64,000 bases of DNA. It comes from BOG-908 sp964242595. GTDB taxonomy: Bacteria > Pseudomonadota > Alphaproteobacteria > Acetobacterales > Acetobacteraceae. The stretch's first letter is position 1, and each line of letters begins with the position of its first letter. This document shows positions 17,554 to 27,100 of this stretch, piece by piece. Made by a program: the position numbers and the translations under genes. The notes below the pieces were generated by a model. It saw only the letters and a program-made list of their open reading frames with translations. It had not been told where the DNA came from and did not search any database. The stretch is taken from positions 1 through 64,000 of the forward strand of contig CAXTBC010000009.1 in assembly GCA_964242595.1 (NCBI GenBank), read 5' to 3'.

Positions 17554-18222
17554 ATGCCGCCACAACCGATCCTGATCGCCCCCAGCCTGCTCGCCGCCGA
17601 TTTCGGGCGGCTGGCCGAGGAGGTGGCCGCCATCGAGGCGGCCGGCGCCGACTGGCTGCACCTGGACGTGATGGATGGCCACTTCGTGCCCAACATCAGC
17701 TTCGGCCCGGTGGTGCTCAAGGCGCTGCGCCAGCGCACGCGGCTGCCGTTCGACGTGCACCTGATGATCGCGCCGGCGGACCTCTACTTGCAGGCCTTTG
17801 CCGAGGCGGGCGCCGACCACATCCTGGTGCACGCCGAGGCCGGGCCGCACACCCATCGCTCGCTGCAGGCGATCGCCGCACTCGGTAAGAAGGCCGGCCT
17901 GGTGCTCAACCCCGCCACGCCCGCCGCCCACGCCGCCTGCGTGCTGGACCTGGTGGACATCATCCTGGTGATGTCCGTGAACCCCGGCTTCGGCGGCCAG
18001 CGCTTCCTGCACAGCCAGCTCGCCAAGATCGCCGCGCTGCGGGCGATGATCGATGCCGGCGGGCGCGCCATCCGGCTGGAGGTGGATGGCGGGATCGACG
18101 CCCAGACGGCTCGCCTGTGCGTCGCCGCAGGGGCTGACACGTTCGTGGCCGGCACGGCGGTGTTCGGCACTCAGGATTACGCGGCCGCCGTCGCCGCCCT
18201 GCGCGGCGCCTCCGCCGCGTGA
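17554..18222 (+). CDS. rpe: Ribulose-phosphate 3-epimerase
   Basis: 222-residue TIM-barrel enzyme interconverting ribulose-5-phosphate and xylulose-5-phosphate in the pentose phosphate (and Calvin) pathway. Diagnostic segments are IAPSLLAADFGRL, HLDVMDGHFVPN with a metal-binding His and catalytic Asp, DVHLMI, MSVNPGFGGQ and EVDGGID with the second catalytic Asp. Its TGA overlaps the GTG start of the heparinase-family gene, so the two are co-translated. The ATG at 17554 is eight codons before the first conserved strand; no strong Shine-Dalgarno is visible. Confidence 0.95.
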   Translation: MPPQPILIAPSLLAADFGRLAEEVAAIEAAGADWLHLDVMDGHFVPNISFGPVVLKALRQRTRLPFDVHLMIAPADLYLQAFAEAGADHILVHAEAGPHTHRSLQAIAALGKKAGLVLNPATPAAHAACVLDLVDIILVMSVNPGFGGQRFLHSQLAKIAALRAMIDAGGRAIRLEVDGGIDAQTARLCVAAGADTFVAGTAVFGTQDYAAAVAALRGASAA

Positions 18223-19805
18223 CGATCTCCCGCTCCTTCCGCTCGGTCCGGCTGCGCCTGGCCAGGCTGCCCAGCCTGCGCATGTCCGTCCCCGACATGC
18301 CGGCGGTGCCGGTGCGTGACCCGTGGCCCGGCGACCCGGCACGCGGCGCGCGCCTGCTGAAAGGCGAGCTGACGCTGTCCGGCGCGGTGCGCGTGCTCAA
18401 ACCCGGCGGCTGGCCGGATGCCGGCGGCCACCCGGTGATGCGCGCCCACGCGCACGGCTTCACCTGGATGCGGGATCTGCGGGTGATCGGCACGGACGCC
18501 GCCCGCATGCGCGCCCGCGCCTTGGTGGGCGACTGGATCTCCGGCGGCGATGCCGACCCGCTGGCCCAGCGCCCGGACGTGGCCGGCAGCCGCATCGCCG
18601 CCTGGCTCGGCCATTACGACTTCTTCGCCGCCAGCGCCGACGACGAGTTTCGCCGCCGCCTGATGTGGCGCCTGGTCGCCGATTCCCGCGTGCTCTCGGC
18701 CGCCATGCCGGCCGAGGAGCAGGACGGCCGCGCGCTGACCGCTTTGCGCGGCCTGATCAGCGCCGCCATCGCCCTGCCGGAACACGCGCCCTACCTGAGC
18801 CGCGCGGTGCGCTTCCTGCCGCAGGAGATCGGCCGGCAGGTGCTGCCCGATGGCGGCCACGCCGAGCGCAGCCCGGCCGCCCACCTGGTGGCCCTGCGCG
18901 ACCTGATCGAGATGCGCGCTTTGCTGCATCTGGGCGGCGCGCCCGCCCCGGCCGCGCTGGGCGCGGCCATAGACCGGCTCTCGCTGGCGCTGCGCACGCT
19001 GCGCCACGGCGATGGCGGGCTGGCCCTGTTCAACGGCACCCGCGACGAACCGGCCACGCTAATCGAGCTGGTGCTGAGCCAGGCCGGCCGCGCCGGCCGC
19101 GCGCCGGCCACCCTGCCCGACACCGGCTTCCAGCGTCTGCAGGCCGGCCGCACCGTGCTGATCGCCGACGTGGGCGCGCCCGCCGCCCCCGGGCTGGACC
19201 GCATGGCCCATGCCGGCACGCTGAGCTTCGAGCTCTCGCTGGGGCGCGAACGGCTGATCGTGAACTGCGGCGCCGCCCCGATCGGCGCCGCGGCCTGGAC
19301 CGACGCGGCACGCGCCACCGCGGCCCACTCCACCCTGGTGATTGCCGACACCAGCAGCGCCGAGCTGAAGCTGGGCGGGCTGGGCCGGCGGCCGGAGCGC
19401 GTGACGGTGGAGCGCCAGGAGGCCAACGGCGCGCACTGGCTCGAGGCCAGCCAGGACGGCTGGCGCAAGCCGTTTGGCGCGGTGCACCGCCGCCGGCTGT
19501 ACCTGGCCGAAAGCGGCGAGGACATCCGCGGCGAGGATGTGATCGAGGCCGCCACACCGCACCCTTACGCGATACGCTTCCACCTGCATCCCGCAGTGAT
19601 CGCCAGTTTGCAGCAGGACGGCGAGGCGGTGCTGCTACGCCTGCCCAGCGGCGGCTGGCGCCTGCGTGCGGAGGGAGCGAAGGTGTCGCTCGAGGAGAGC
19701 GTGTATTTGGGCGGCGCGGAGCCTCGGCGCAGCGAGCAGGTGGTTCTGACCGGGAAGCAGGATGGGGCGCAGCATGTGAAGTGGGCGATTACCAAGGTTG
19801 GGTGA
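18219..19805 (+). CDS. Heparinase II/III family protein
   Basis: 528 residues. The N-terminal half is an alpha/alpha toroid-like helical region (HAHGFTWMRDLRVIG, RLMWRLVADSRVLS, YLSRAVRFLPQEIGRQ), and the C-terminal half is the beta-rich heparinase II/III domain (FQRLQAGRTVLIADVGAP, FELSLGRERLIVNCG, AAHSTLVI). Family members are polysaccharide lyases, but this conserved alphaproteobacterial subfamily near rsmB has no proven substrate and lacks an obvious signal peptide. The GTG start at 18219 overlaps the rpe stop by 4 nt. In related genomes purH often follows; here a family A repeat and a glycosyltransferase follow instead. Confidence 0.87.
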   Translation: MTISRSFRSVRLRLARLPSLRMSVPDMPAVPVRDPWPGDPARGARLLKGELTLSGAVRVLKPGGWPDAGGHPVMRAHAHGFTWMRDLRVIGTDAARMRARALVGDWISGGDADPLAQRPDVAGSRIAAWLGHYDFFAASADDEFRRRLMWRLVADSRVLSAAMPAEEQDGRALTALRGLISAAIALPEHAPYLSRAVRFLPQEIGRQVLPDGGHAERSPAAHLVALRDLIEMRALLHLGGAPAPAALGAAIDRLSLALRTLRHGDGGLALFNGTRDEPATLIELVLSQAGRAGRAPATLPDTGFQRLQAGRTVLIADVGAPAAPGLDRMAHAGTLSFELSLGRERLIVNCGAAPIGAAAWTDAARATAAHSTLVIADTSSAELKLGGLGRRPERVTVERQEANGAHWLEASQDGWRKPFGAVHRRRLYLAESGEDIRGEDVIEAATPHPYAIRFHLHPAVIASLQQDGEAVLLRLPSGGWRLRAEGAKVSLEESVYLGGAEPRRSEQVVLTGKQDGAQHVKWAITKVG

Positions 19806-19918
19806 GGCAAGGCCTTCTTTTCTGAAGAAAAGAAGCAAAAGACTTTTGCTCACTGGGCGCGCACCGTTCTGCACCACCCGACAGAGGAGTAAGAGCTTCT
19901 TGGTTCTTGTTCAGAAAA
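19806..19918. repeat. Family A repeat with degraded right arm (copy A5)
   Basis: Left arm core TTCTTTTCTGAAGAAAAGAA immediately after the heparinase gene stop; the right arm (AGCTTCTTGGTTCTTGTTCAG) has diverged. Confidence 0.72.
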
Positions 19919-20415
19919 GCGCCAATTTCAGGGTTGGCATCGCAGCGTATCGCAGTTGGTATAGTTTGAAATCATTGGTCGACGAAGATAGCGTCCGTTG
20001 TCAAGATTACCGTCGTCATTTTGGCCGCAGGTGCTTTCCTTGTGGAAGAAGGACTACTGAACGTAGCTGTAAATTCTTCAAGGAATTTTAGATCATTCAT
20101 GGCTAAGTCAACTCGATTGTCAAACATTCGATGATCGTGGTGACGAGGTCGCTATCAGGTCAACGTTCTGCGCAGGCTTTGGCTTTTCTGCATTTCAAGA
20201 AGTAGTTGTGAAGCTGAACAATATCGCCCAGTGGGAAAGCCTGCTCCGTAAACTTAGTTGGACAGTCGACGGTTGTGAAGTGGATGACGGATAAGAAGCT
20301 CCTGATCGTCGCAGACCGGCCAGAGGTGCTGCGATCCGGTCCGTGCAACGTAGCAGATTTGACTATGACTATCGCGTTTGCTCGAAGCGCCTGCCGTTAA
20401 AAGAAATTGCCTCGA
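19919..20415. other. Intergenic stretch with no recognisable gene
   Basis: About 500 bp of lower-GC DNA between repeat A5 and the GT4 gene. Short open frames exist on both strands, but none has a plausible start, codon use or recognisable family. It could be the leader and promoter region of the glycosyltransferase or the remains of a lost gene; in related genomes purH is often near here. Confidence 0.4.
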
Positions 20416-21528
20416 ATGCGCATCGCCGAAGTCACAAACGTGGATTTCTCCCTCCGCCACTTCCTCCTCCCGCTCATGCGCGGCCTGCGCGCCCAAGGCC
20501 ACGAGGTCATAGGCGTGTGCGCCGACGGCGCGCTCCTGGACGACGTGCGCGCAGAAGGCTTCCGCGTGGTGACGCCGCCGCTGGCGCGCAGCCTCTCGCC
20601 AAGCGCGCAGTTCCGCGCGTTCCTGGCGTTGTACCGGCTGTTCCGTGCCGAGAAGCCGGATCTGGTGCACGCCCACATGCCGATAAGCGGCTTTCTGGCG
20701 AGGCTCGCGGCACGCGCGGCCGGCGTGCCGCGCGTGGCCTACACGTGCCATGGCTTCCTATTCAACCAGCCCGGCCCTTGGCCGCGCCGAGCAGCGTCGT
20801 TGCTGATGGAGTGGGTGGCCGGACGGATCACTGACGTGTTCATGACGGTGTCCACCGAGGAGGCGGCCGACGCGGCACGGTTGCGCATCCACAAGCGCTC
20901 TGTCGCCATCGGCAACGGACGCGATCCGGCCGTCTTCCGTCCGGACCCGCGGGCACGCGCCGCGTTGCGGGCCGCGTTCGGCGTGCCCGAGAGCCGCGTG
21001 GTTATCACCGCCGTCTCCAGGCTGGTGCGCCACAAGGGCTACCCCGAGTTGCTCGACGCCGTGCAGGGCATCGACGCCGAGTTGTGGGTGGTGGGCGAGC
21101 GCCTCGCCTCGGACCACGGGGAGGACATGGAGCCGTATTTCGCGCGCGCCGCGCTGGGCAGCCGCGTGCGCCGGCTGGGCTACCGCACGGACGTGCCGGC
21201 GCTGCTGGCGGCGTCCGACATCTTCGTGCTGCCCAGCCACTTCGAAGGGTTGCCGATGTCGGTGATCGAAGCCATGTTGTGCGGCCTGCCGGTAGTGGCC
21301 ACCGCCATACGCGGCCCGCGCGAACAGGTGCGCCACGGTGTCACCGGGCTGCTGGTCCCGGCAGGTGACGACGCCGCGCTGGCCGCAGCCCTCACCACCT
21401 TGGTGCAGGACGCCGCGTTGCGGCAGCGCATGGGCGCCGTTGGCTTGAGGCTTGCCGTCAAGGAGCACGACGAGGCGCGGGTGGTCGCGCGCACTATTCA
21501 GACGCTTGGGTGTCTGGTTTTGCCTTGA
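20416..21528 (+). CDS. GT4-family glycosyltransferase
   Basis: 370 residues in GT-B fold. The N-terminal glycosyltransferase domain contains LLPLMRGLRAQGHEVIGVC and PDLVHAHMPISGFLARLAAR; the C-terminal GT4 domain contains VVITAVSRLVRHKGYPELL and the nucleotide-sugar E-x7-E motif in EGLPMSVIEAMLCGLPVVAT. These enzymes build capsule, exopolysaccharide or LPS glycans at the cytosolic face of the membrane. No other polysaccharide gene is adjacent, so the product is unknown. The start may be ATG at 20416 or TTG at 20407, three codons earlier. Confidence 0.9.
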   Translation: MRIAEVTNVDFSLRHFLLPLMRGLRAQGHEVIGVCADGALLDDVRAEGFRVVTPPLARSLSPSAQFRAFLALYRLFRAEKPDLVHAHMPISGFLARLAARAAGVPRVAYTCHGFLFNQPGPWPRRAASLLMEWVAGRITDVFMTVSTEEAADAARLRIHKRSVAIGNGRDPAVFRPDPRARAALRAAFGVPESRVVITAVSRLVRHKGYPELLDAVQGIDAELWVVGERLASDHGEDMEPYFARAALGSRVRRLGYRTDVPALLAASDIFVLPSHFEGLPMSVIEAMLCGLPVVATAIRGPREQVRHGVTGLLVPAGDDAALAAALTTLVQDAALRQRMGAVGLRLAVKEHDEARVVARTIQTLGCLVLP

Positions 21529-21530
21529 AG

Positions 21531-21835
21531 GAAGGCCAGGGGCGCTGCCCCTGGACCCCGCTAAGGACAAGTCCTTAGAGTCTGTTTGAAAACTCGCTTT
21601 GAGAGCCGCGAAGCGGTCAATCTGACGCCGATGTTGGGTAAATCTCGCCAAGATGTGGTATCCAGATACCGCTTTTGATAAGTTTGTACGCTTAACCAAC
21701 AGCTCGAGCGAGTTTTCAAACGGACTCTTAGAACCTGTTCGTTAGGAAATTTCTAAATAGCTGGGGTCCCCAAGGCTCGGTCACGCCAACACGTGCTGCG
21801 CACGACGGGGTTTAGGGCCGAGCCTCATCCTGACG
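21531..21835. repeat. Family B repeat with nested MITE (copy B5)
   Basis: Complete unit after the GT4 gene: GGCCAGGGGCGCTGCCCCTGG, the AAGGACAAGTCC stem, a 150 bp insertion at TTA, then GAACCTGTTCGTTAGG and the right-end hairpins. The remaining 190 bp before the GST gene hold no recognisable gene. Confidence 0.85.
21578..21727. mobile_element. 150 bp MITE inserted in repeat B5
   Basis: Ends GAGTCTGTTTGAAAACTCGC and GCGAGTTTTCAAACGGACTC are near-perfect inverted repeats. TTA is duplicated on each side (21575-21577 and 21728-21730). The interior, with GGTATCCAGATACCG, matches the element at 61947 but not the one at 5777. Confidence 0.82.
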
Positions 21836-22025
21836 AGAGGCCACATTACTTTCACCATAGGCGCGCTATGCGCACGGTCACGTGATGCCCGCGCGGGTAT
21901 CAACGCGCCCATCTGCTTCGACACGCCCTGGTATAAGGTATGGCATCCGGCCACGACCGAAGGCGAAGAGAAATGATCAGGCTCCACTCGCCGTCTTTCG
22001 TGGCCGACATCAAGGAAACCGTCCG

Positions 22026-22883
22026 ATGAGCGACTCCGCAGCCTACGTGCCGCCCAAGGTCTGGCAATGGGACAAGGAAAATGGCGGGCGGTTCGCCAGC
22101 ATCAACCGGCCGATGTCCGGGCCTACGCACGACAAGGACTTGCCGGTTGGCAAGCATCCGCTCCAGCTCTACTCGATGGCCACGCCGAACGGTGTGAAGG
22201 TCACGATCATGCTAGAGGAGCTGCTAGCTCTGGGGCACGAGGGCGCCGAATACGATGCCTGGCTCATCAGGATCGGCGACGGCGACCAGTTCTCCAGCGG
22301 CTTCGTCTCTGCCAACCCGAACTCCAAGATCCCCGCCCTGATGGACCGCAGCACGTCTGTGCCCACGCGCGTCTTCGAGTCCGGCGCCATCCTGCTCTAC
22401 CTTGCCGAGAAGTTCGGCGCCTTGCTGCCGAAGGACCCCGCCGCACGCGCCGAGTGCCTCTCCTGGCTGTTCTGGCAGATGGGCAGCGCACCCTATCTCG
22501 GCGGCGGCTTCGGTCATTTCTACGCCTACGCGCCCAGCAAGATGCAATACCCGATCGACCGTTTCGCCATGGAGGTGAAACGCCAGCTCGATGTGCTGGA
22601 CAAGCATCTTTCCCATAACGAGTACATGGCAGGCACTGACTACACCATCGCCGACATCGCCATCTGGCCGTGGTACGGCGGCTTGGTCAGCGGCGTGCTC
22701 TACGAAGCCGCCGAGTTCCTGTCTGTGCACGAGTACAGCCACGTGAACCGCTGGACCAGGCAGGTCGGCGCGCGGGAGGCGGTGCTGCGCGGCCGTCGCG
22801 TGAATCGCGCCTGGGGGCCAGAAGCGGAGCAGATGCACGAGCGGCACGACGCGGATGACTTTGATGGCGTTGCGCTAAAGTAA
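22026..22883 (+). CDS. yghU: YghU-type glutathione S-transferase / disulfide-bond oxidoreductase
   Basis: 285 residues, matching the length of E. coli YghU. A distinctive N-terminal extension (YVPPKVWQWDKENGGRFASI) precedes the thioredoxin-like domain (LYSMATPNGVKVTIMLEELL, NPNSKIPAL, ESGAILLYLAEKFG) and the all-helical domain with TDYTIADIAIWPWYGG. YghU/Yfcg-type enzymes bind two glutathione molecules and reduce disulfides in the cytosol. The ATG at 22026 gives the canonical MSDSAAY-type N-terminus; the in-frame extension upstream has no similarity and was dropped. Confidence 0.9.
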   Translation: MSDSAAYVPPKVWQWDKENGGRFASINRPMSGPTHDKDLPVGKHPLQLYSMATPNGVKVTIMLEELLALGHEGAEYDAWLIRIGDGDQFSSGFVSANPNSKIPALMDRSTSVPTRVFESGAILLYLAEKFGALLPKDPAARAECLSWLFWQMGSAPYLGGGFGHFYAYAPSKMQYPIDRFAMEVKRQLDVLDKHLSHNEYMAGTDYTIADIAIWPWYGGLVSGVLYEAAEFLSVHEYSHVNRWTRQVGAREAVLRGRRVNRAWGPEAEQMHERHDADDFDGVALK

Positions 22884-22884
22884 A

Positions 22885-23012
22885 GCAAGGAAGCAGTTCT
22901 TTTTTAAAAAAAGAACCAAAAAACTTCTACTGAATTGAGCGTGCCCGGCTCAACCACACGCTTTAAACAAAAAAGGTTTTTGGTTCTTTTTGAAAAAAAG
23001 AACTGCTTCCTT
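22885..23012. repeat. Family A repeat, both arms (copy A6)
   Basis: Both arms present; the left core has lost one G (TTCTTTTTTAAAAAAAGAAC). It lies between the GST stop and the FNT leader. Confidence 0.83.
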
Positions 23013-23156
23013 GCTCCCGCGCGTCAGCCAAGCAGCGGTTCTCAGCGCGCGGACACGTAGCCGAGCCAGCAGCGTTGTCGGAGCAACGGACCATGGCTGC
23101 CACGGGGTGAAGGTGGCAGACAGGTCAACTACCATCCGCCAGGAGGAAGCTGCGCC

Positions 23157-24005
23157 ATGTACGTCGACACGCTGGACCATTTCGCGTCCGTGGCCCGAGA
23201 ACGGGTGGCCGCCGCGCGCTCGCCTGTCAGCTTCCTCGCGGGCAGCGCGTTGGGGGGCGCCTATATCGGCATCGCCATGATCCTGGCGCTTACCGTCGGC
23301 GCCGGCGTGCCGGTCGGCACGCGGCCGCTCGCCATGGGCGGAGTGTTCGGCATCGGGCTCCTGCTGGTGGTCTTCGCCGGGGCTGAGTTGTTCACCGGCT
23401 ACGCGCTCTACTGCGTCATCGGCCTGGCCCGACGCACCATCACCCCGGGGCAGGCAATGAAGGTACTGGTCCTCGTCTGGGTCGGCAACCTGATCGGCTC
23501 CCTCATTTTGGCCGTGCTGTTCGCCGTGGCGGGCGGCGGCGGCGTGTTTTCCACGCCGGGCTTCCTGTCCGGCTACGTTGCCCACAAGGTGGAGGCGGCC
23601 CCGGTGGCGGTGCTGGCGCGCGCGGTGCTGTGCAACTGGCTCGTCTGCCTGGCCATCTGGACGGCGGCGCGCCTGCAAAGCGAGGCCGCCAAGGTGCTGG
23701 TGATCGCCTGGTGCCTGCTGGCCTTCGTGGCACCCGGGTTCGAGCACTCCGTGGCCGACATGACGGCGTTCGCGTTGGGCCTGCTGGCGCCCGGCGCCAC
23801 GCTCGGCTGGGTGCCGGCGGCCAACGACTTGGCGCTGGCCACCCTCGGCAACTTGGTCGGCGGCGGGCTGTTCGTGGCTGGGTCCTACCTGCTGGCGGCC
23901 CAGCCACTCGCGGCGCGGCCGAAGGTGTCGGGTTCTGGGCTGCTTGAGGGCACTGGCGCTGCTGAGGGTTCGCTGGTGCGGGATCGGGCGGCCGTGGGGG
24001 AGTAG
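23157..24005 (+). CDS. Formate/nitrite transporter (FNT) family channel
   Basis: 282 residues with six hydrophobic spans. FNT signatures are FLAGSALGGAYIGIA in helix 1, FAGAELFTGYALY (omega-loop region), ARAVLCNWLVCLAIW and PGFEHSVADM, whose His is the conserved pore residue. FNT channels move formate, nitrite or hydrosulfide across the inner membrane as pentamers. The NirC-like length and lack of a neighbouring pflB or nir gene leave the substrate open. AGGAGG lies about 10 nt before this ATG. The last 40 residues are a Gly/Ala-rich hydrophilic tail. Confidence 0.9.
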   Translation: MYVDTLDHFASVARERVAAARSPVSFLAGSALGGAYIGIAMILALTVGAGVPVGTRPLAMGGVFGIGLLLVVFAGAELFTGYALYCVIGLARRTITPGQAMKVLVLVWVGNLIGSLILAVLFAVAGGGGVFSTPGFLSGYVAHKVEAAPVAVLARAVLCNWLVCLAIWTAARLQSEAAKVLVIAWCLLAFVAPGFEHSVADMTAFALGLLAPGATLGWVPAANDLALATLGNLVGGGLFVAGSYLLAAQPLAARPKVSGSGLLEGTGAAEGSLVRDRAAVGE

Positions 24006-24013
24006 TTGAGAGA

Positions 24014-24190
24014 AAGGCCGGAGCTCTGCCCCTGGACCCCGCTGAGGCCTCGTTGCCCCACACCCCCGTATGTTTAGGATCTTACAAACAACCTGTTTGT
24101 CGGAGACCCTAAACAGATAGGTGTTTTGGGCCTCAGCCCGTCAGGAGAACGCGTGTTGCGCAGGATGGGGTCAGGAACAGAGGCTTATGC
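24014..24190. repeat. Family B repeat, diverged (copy B6)
   Basis: Unit between the convergent ends of the FNT and Mfd-like genes. It retains the CTAAACAGATAGG and TTTTGGGCCTCAGCC segments, but the first hairpin has been eroded. No MITE. Confidence 0.65.
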
Positions 24191-24194
24191 TCAC

Positions 24195-27100
24195 TTACAC
24201 CCGTCCGATCCGTTCCAAGACATCCCGCGCCGCCTCCATCGACCCGGCCCCGTGCCACACCAGTCGGGTGCCCTTGCGCTCCAGCCCGTCCACCTCCGCC
24301 GGATCGTCCCGCATGGTTGCCGCTACCCCCGCCGGACCCGACTCCAGACGCGCCACGCCGAGTACTCGGCACTCTGCACGCAACGCTGACAGCGCCAGCA
24401 GGTTGGCCAGCGGCTCCGGCAATGGCCCGAAACGGTCCTCCAGCTCCTCGGTCAGCTCCGCCACGCCCGGCGCGTGGGCCAGGCGCACGTGTAGCGCGAT
24501 GCGCGCGGCGGCGTCCGGCATGTAGTCGGGCGGGATAAAGGCCGGCACGTTCAGGACCAACGCGGGCTGCCAGTCCTCCGCAGCCTCGCCGCGCAAGCGG
24601 GCCATCGCCTGGGCCAGCTTGTGGCGGGCCAGCTCGGTGCCCAGCAGCTTGGCGTGACCGGCTTGGTCGTCGCCCAGCAGGTCGCCGGCGCCGCGCTGGT
24701 CCAGGTCTGCCGCGGCCACGGCGAAGCCGGCGCCCAGGCCGTCATGCGCGGCGAGCGCCGCAAGGCGGCGTGCGGCGGCAGCGCCCGGCGGGGCGGCCGG
24801 ATCGGTGAACAGCCACGCCATGCCGCGCGCCCGGCCACGCCCCACCCGGCCGCGCAGCTGGTGGAGCTGGGCCAGGCCGAACTGCTCGGCACGCCAGACC
24901 AGGATCGTGTTGGCGCGCGGGATGTCCAGCCCTGCCTCGATGATGTCGGTGGACAGCAGCACGTCGCCGTTGCCTTCGGAGAAGCCCACCAGCACGCTGT
25001 CCAGCGCGTCCGGCTTCATCTTGCCATGCAGCACCACCACCGAGAGGTCCGGCGCCAGCCGTTCCAGCGTGGCGGCCAGCCGGTCCAGGTCCTCGATCCG
25101 CGGGCAGACGCAGAAGCTCTGGCCGCCGCGCGCGTGTTCGCGCAGCAGCGCGGTGCGCACCACCGCCTCGTCCTCCGGGATCACCGTGGTGCGGACTGGC
25201 TGGCGGCGGGCGGGCGGCGTGGTCAGCACGGAGATCGCCTGCAGGCCGGCCAGCGCGCCCTGCAACGTGCGCGGGATGGGCGTGGCGGTTAGCGTGAGCG
25301 TGTGCACGCCCTGCTGCAGCCGGACCAGCGCCGTCTTCGCCTGGGTGCCGAAGCGCTGCTCCTCGTCGATGATCACCAGAGCCAGTTTCGGCAGCGTGAT
25401 CTTTTCCGAGGCGAGCGCCTGGGTGCCGATCACCACGCGCAGCGTGCCGTCCGCCAGGCGGGCGTAGATGGCGCGCAGGTCGGCCGGACGGGTCAGGCGG
25501 GAGACCGCCTCCACCTCGATGTCCAGCGCCGCGAAACGCCGGCGGAAGGTGGCGAGGTGCTGGCGGACCAGCACCGTGGTGGGCGCCAGGATGGCCACTT
25601 GGTGGCCGGCCAGGGCGGCGGCCGCCGCGGCGCGCAACGCGGCCTCGGTCTTGCCGAAACCGACGTCGCCGCACAGCAGGCGCTGCGTGGGGTGCGGCTG
25701 GGCGAGGTCCGCCGCGATGTCGACGAAGGCGCTGTCCTGGTCCGGGGTGGGCGTGAAGGCGAAACCGGCGGCGAAGCGGTCCATCTGGCGCTTCGGCGGG
25801 CGCAGGGCAGGGGCGGCGACCCTGGTGCGTTCCTCGGCCTGCGCCGTCAGCGTCTGCGCGGTTGCCTCCAGGCTGGCCAGCACCGCATCCCGCCGGCGCG
25901 CCCAGGTGCCGCCATCGGCACGGTCCAGCGTCACGCCGTCTGTGCCCGAGCCGTAGCGCCACACGCGGTCCGCCTCCGCGCAATCGACCAGCTTGCGGGC
26001 GCCGCAGGCAAAGCCCAGCACAAGGTGATCGGCCGGATGGGCGGTGGTGACGGTCTCGATGCCGTCCAGCCGGGCCATGCCGAAATCCAGGTGGATCACC
26101 GCGTCGCCAGGGCGCAGCGCCACGTCGAATAGGCCCTCCTGGCTTGCGCGGCCGTGGCGCTGTGGCAGCACGTCGGCCTCGGCCAGCAGCACCGCCTCGT
26201 CCGAGGCGAAACCGCGTGTTGCACCCTGGGGCAGTAGGCCCAGCGTGCCCGGCGGCAGGGCGTTCAGGGCTGCCCAGCCCTTGCAGGCACGGCCACCATG
26301 GCCCACCGCGCGGGCCAGGCGCGGGCCGGACAGGCCCACCCGCCGGCCGGCACCGGTCTGTGCTTTCACGAAAGCCTGCGCGGCAGCCGTCGTGTTGCGG
26401 CTGCCGCGCAACTCCGGCAACGCCTCGGCCGCCGGCCATTCCAGCGTGGCGGCATCCTTGACGGCACGCTGCCACGCGGCCGTGTCCAGGTACAGCCCGT
26501 CCGAGGGCAGGGTGCCGCCGGTCGCGCGGCACAGCGCCAGGCGGGTCGCGCGCGCCTCGGCCAGTTGGTCCAGGTGGTCCTCCGCACGCTCGCCGGCCTG
26601 CGGGTCCAGCAGCACGCGCGCGCCTATCATCAGCTCGAACAGGCTGGCGAGCGGTCCGGCCAGGTCGGCCAGCGCGTGTTCCAGTCCTGGCGTGCGCTCG
26701 GGCGCCTCGTCACTTGCGGCGAACACCAGCTCGGAGGCCGGGCCGATAGCGTGGCTGTCCACCACGCCGGCGCTGCGCTGGGTGGCCGGGTCGAAGCGGT
26801 CGACCTCCGCGATAGTGCAGTCCGCGCCCGCACCGTCCAGCCGAAGGCGCAGCGCCGTGGTGCCGTCGGCCGGCACCACGTCCACCACGAGGCCCTGGTG
26901 GGACATGTCGCCGGGCTGTTCCGCCTCCTCGCCCAGCACGTAGCCCAGCCGGGCCAGGCTGGCGCACAACGCCGTGGCCGAAACCGGCTGCCCGGCCTGC
27001 ACGTCCACCGACGCGTGGCGTTCCGGCAGCGGCAGGCGCTGGACCGCGGCCTCCGGCGAGGCCACGACGAGGCGGGTGGCGCCCGTGGCGATCGCGTGCA

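Noticed and set aside
20160..20348. A 62-codon minus-strand gene in the gap before the GT4 gene
   Set aside because: No ribosome-binding site, no family and no conserved composition; more likely chance.
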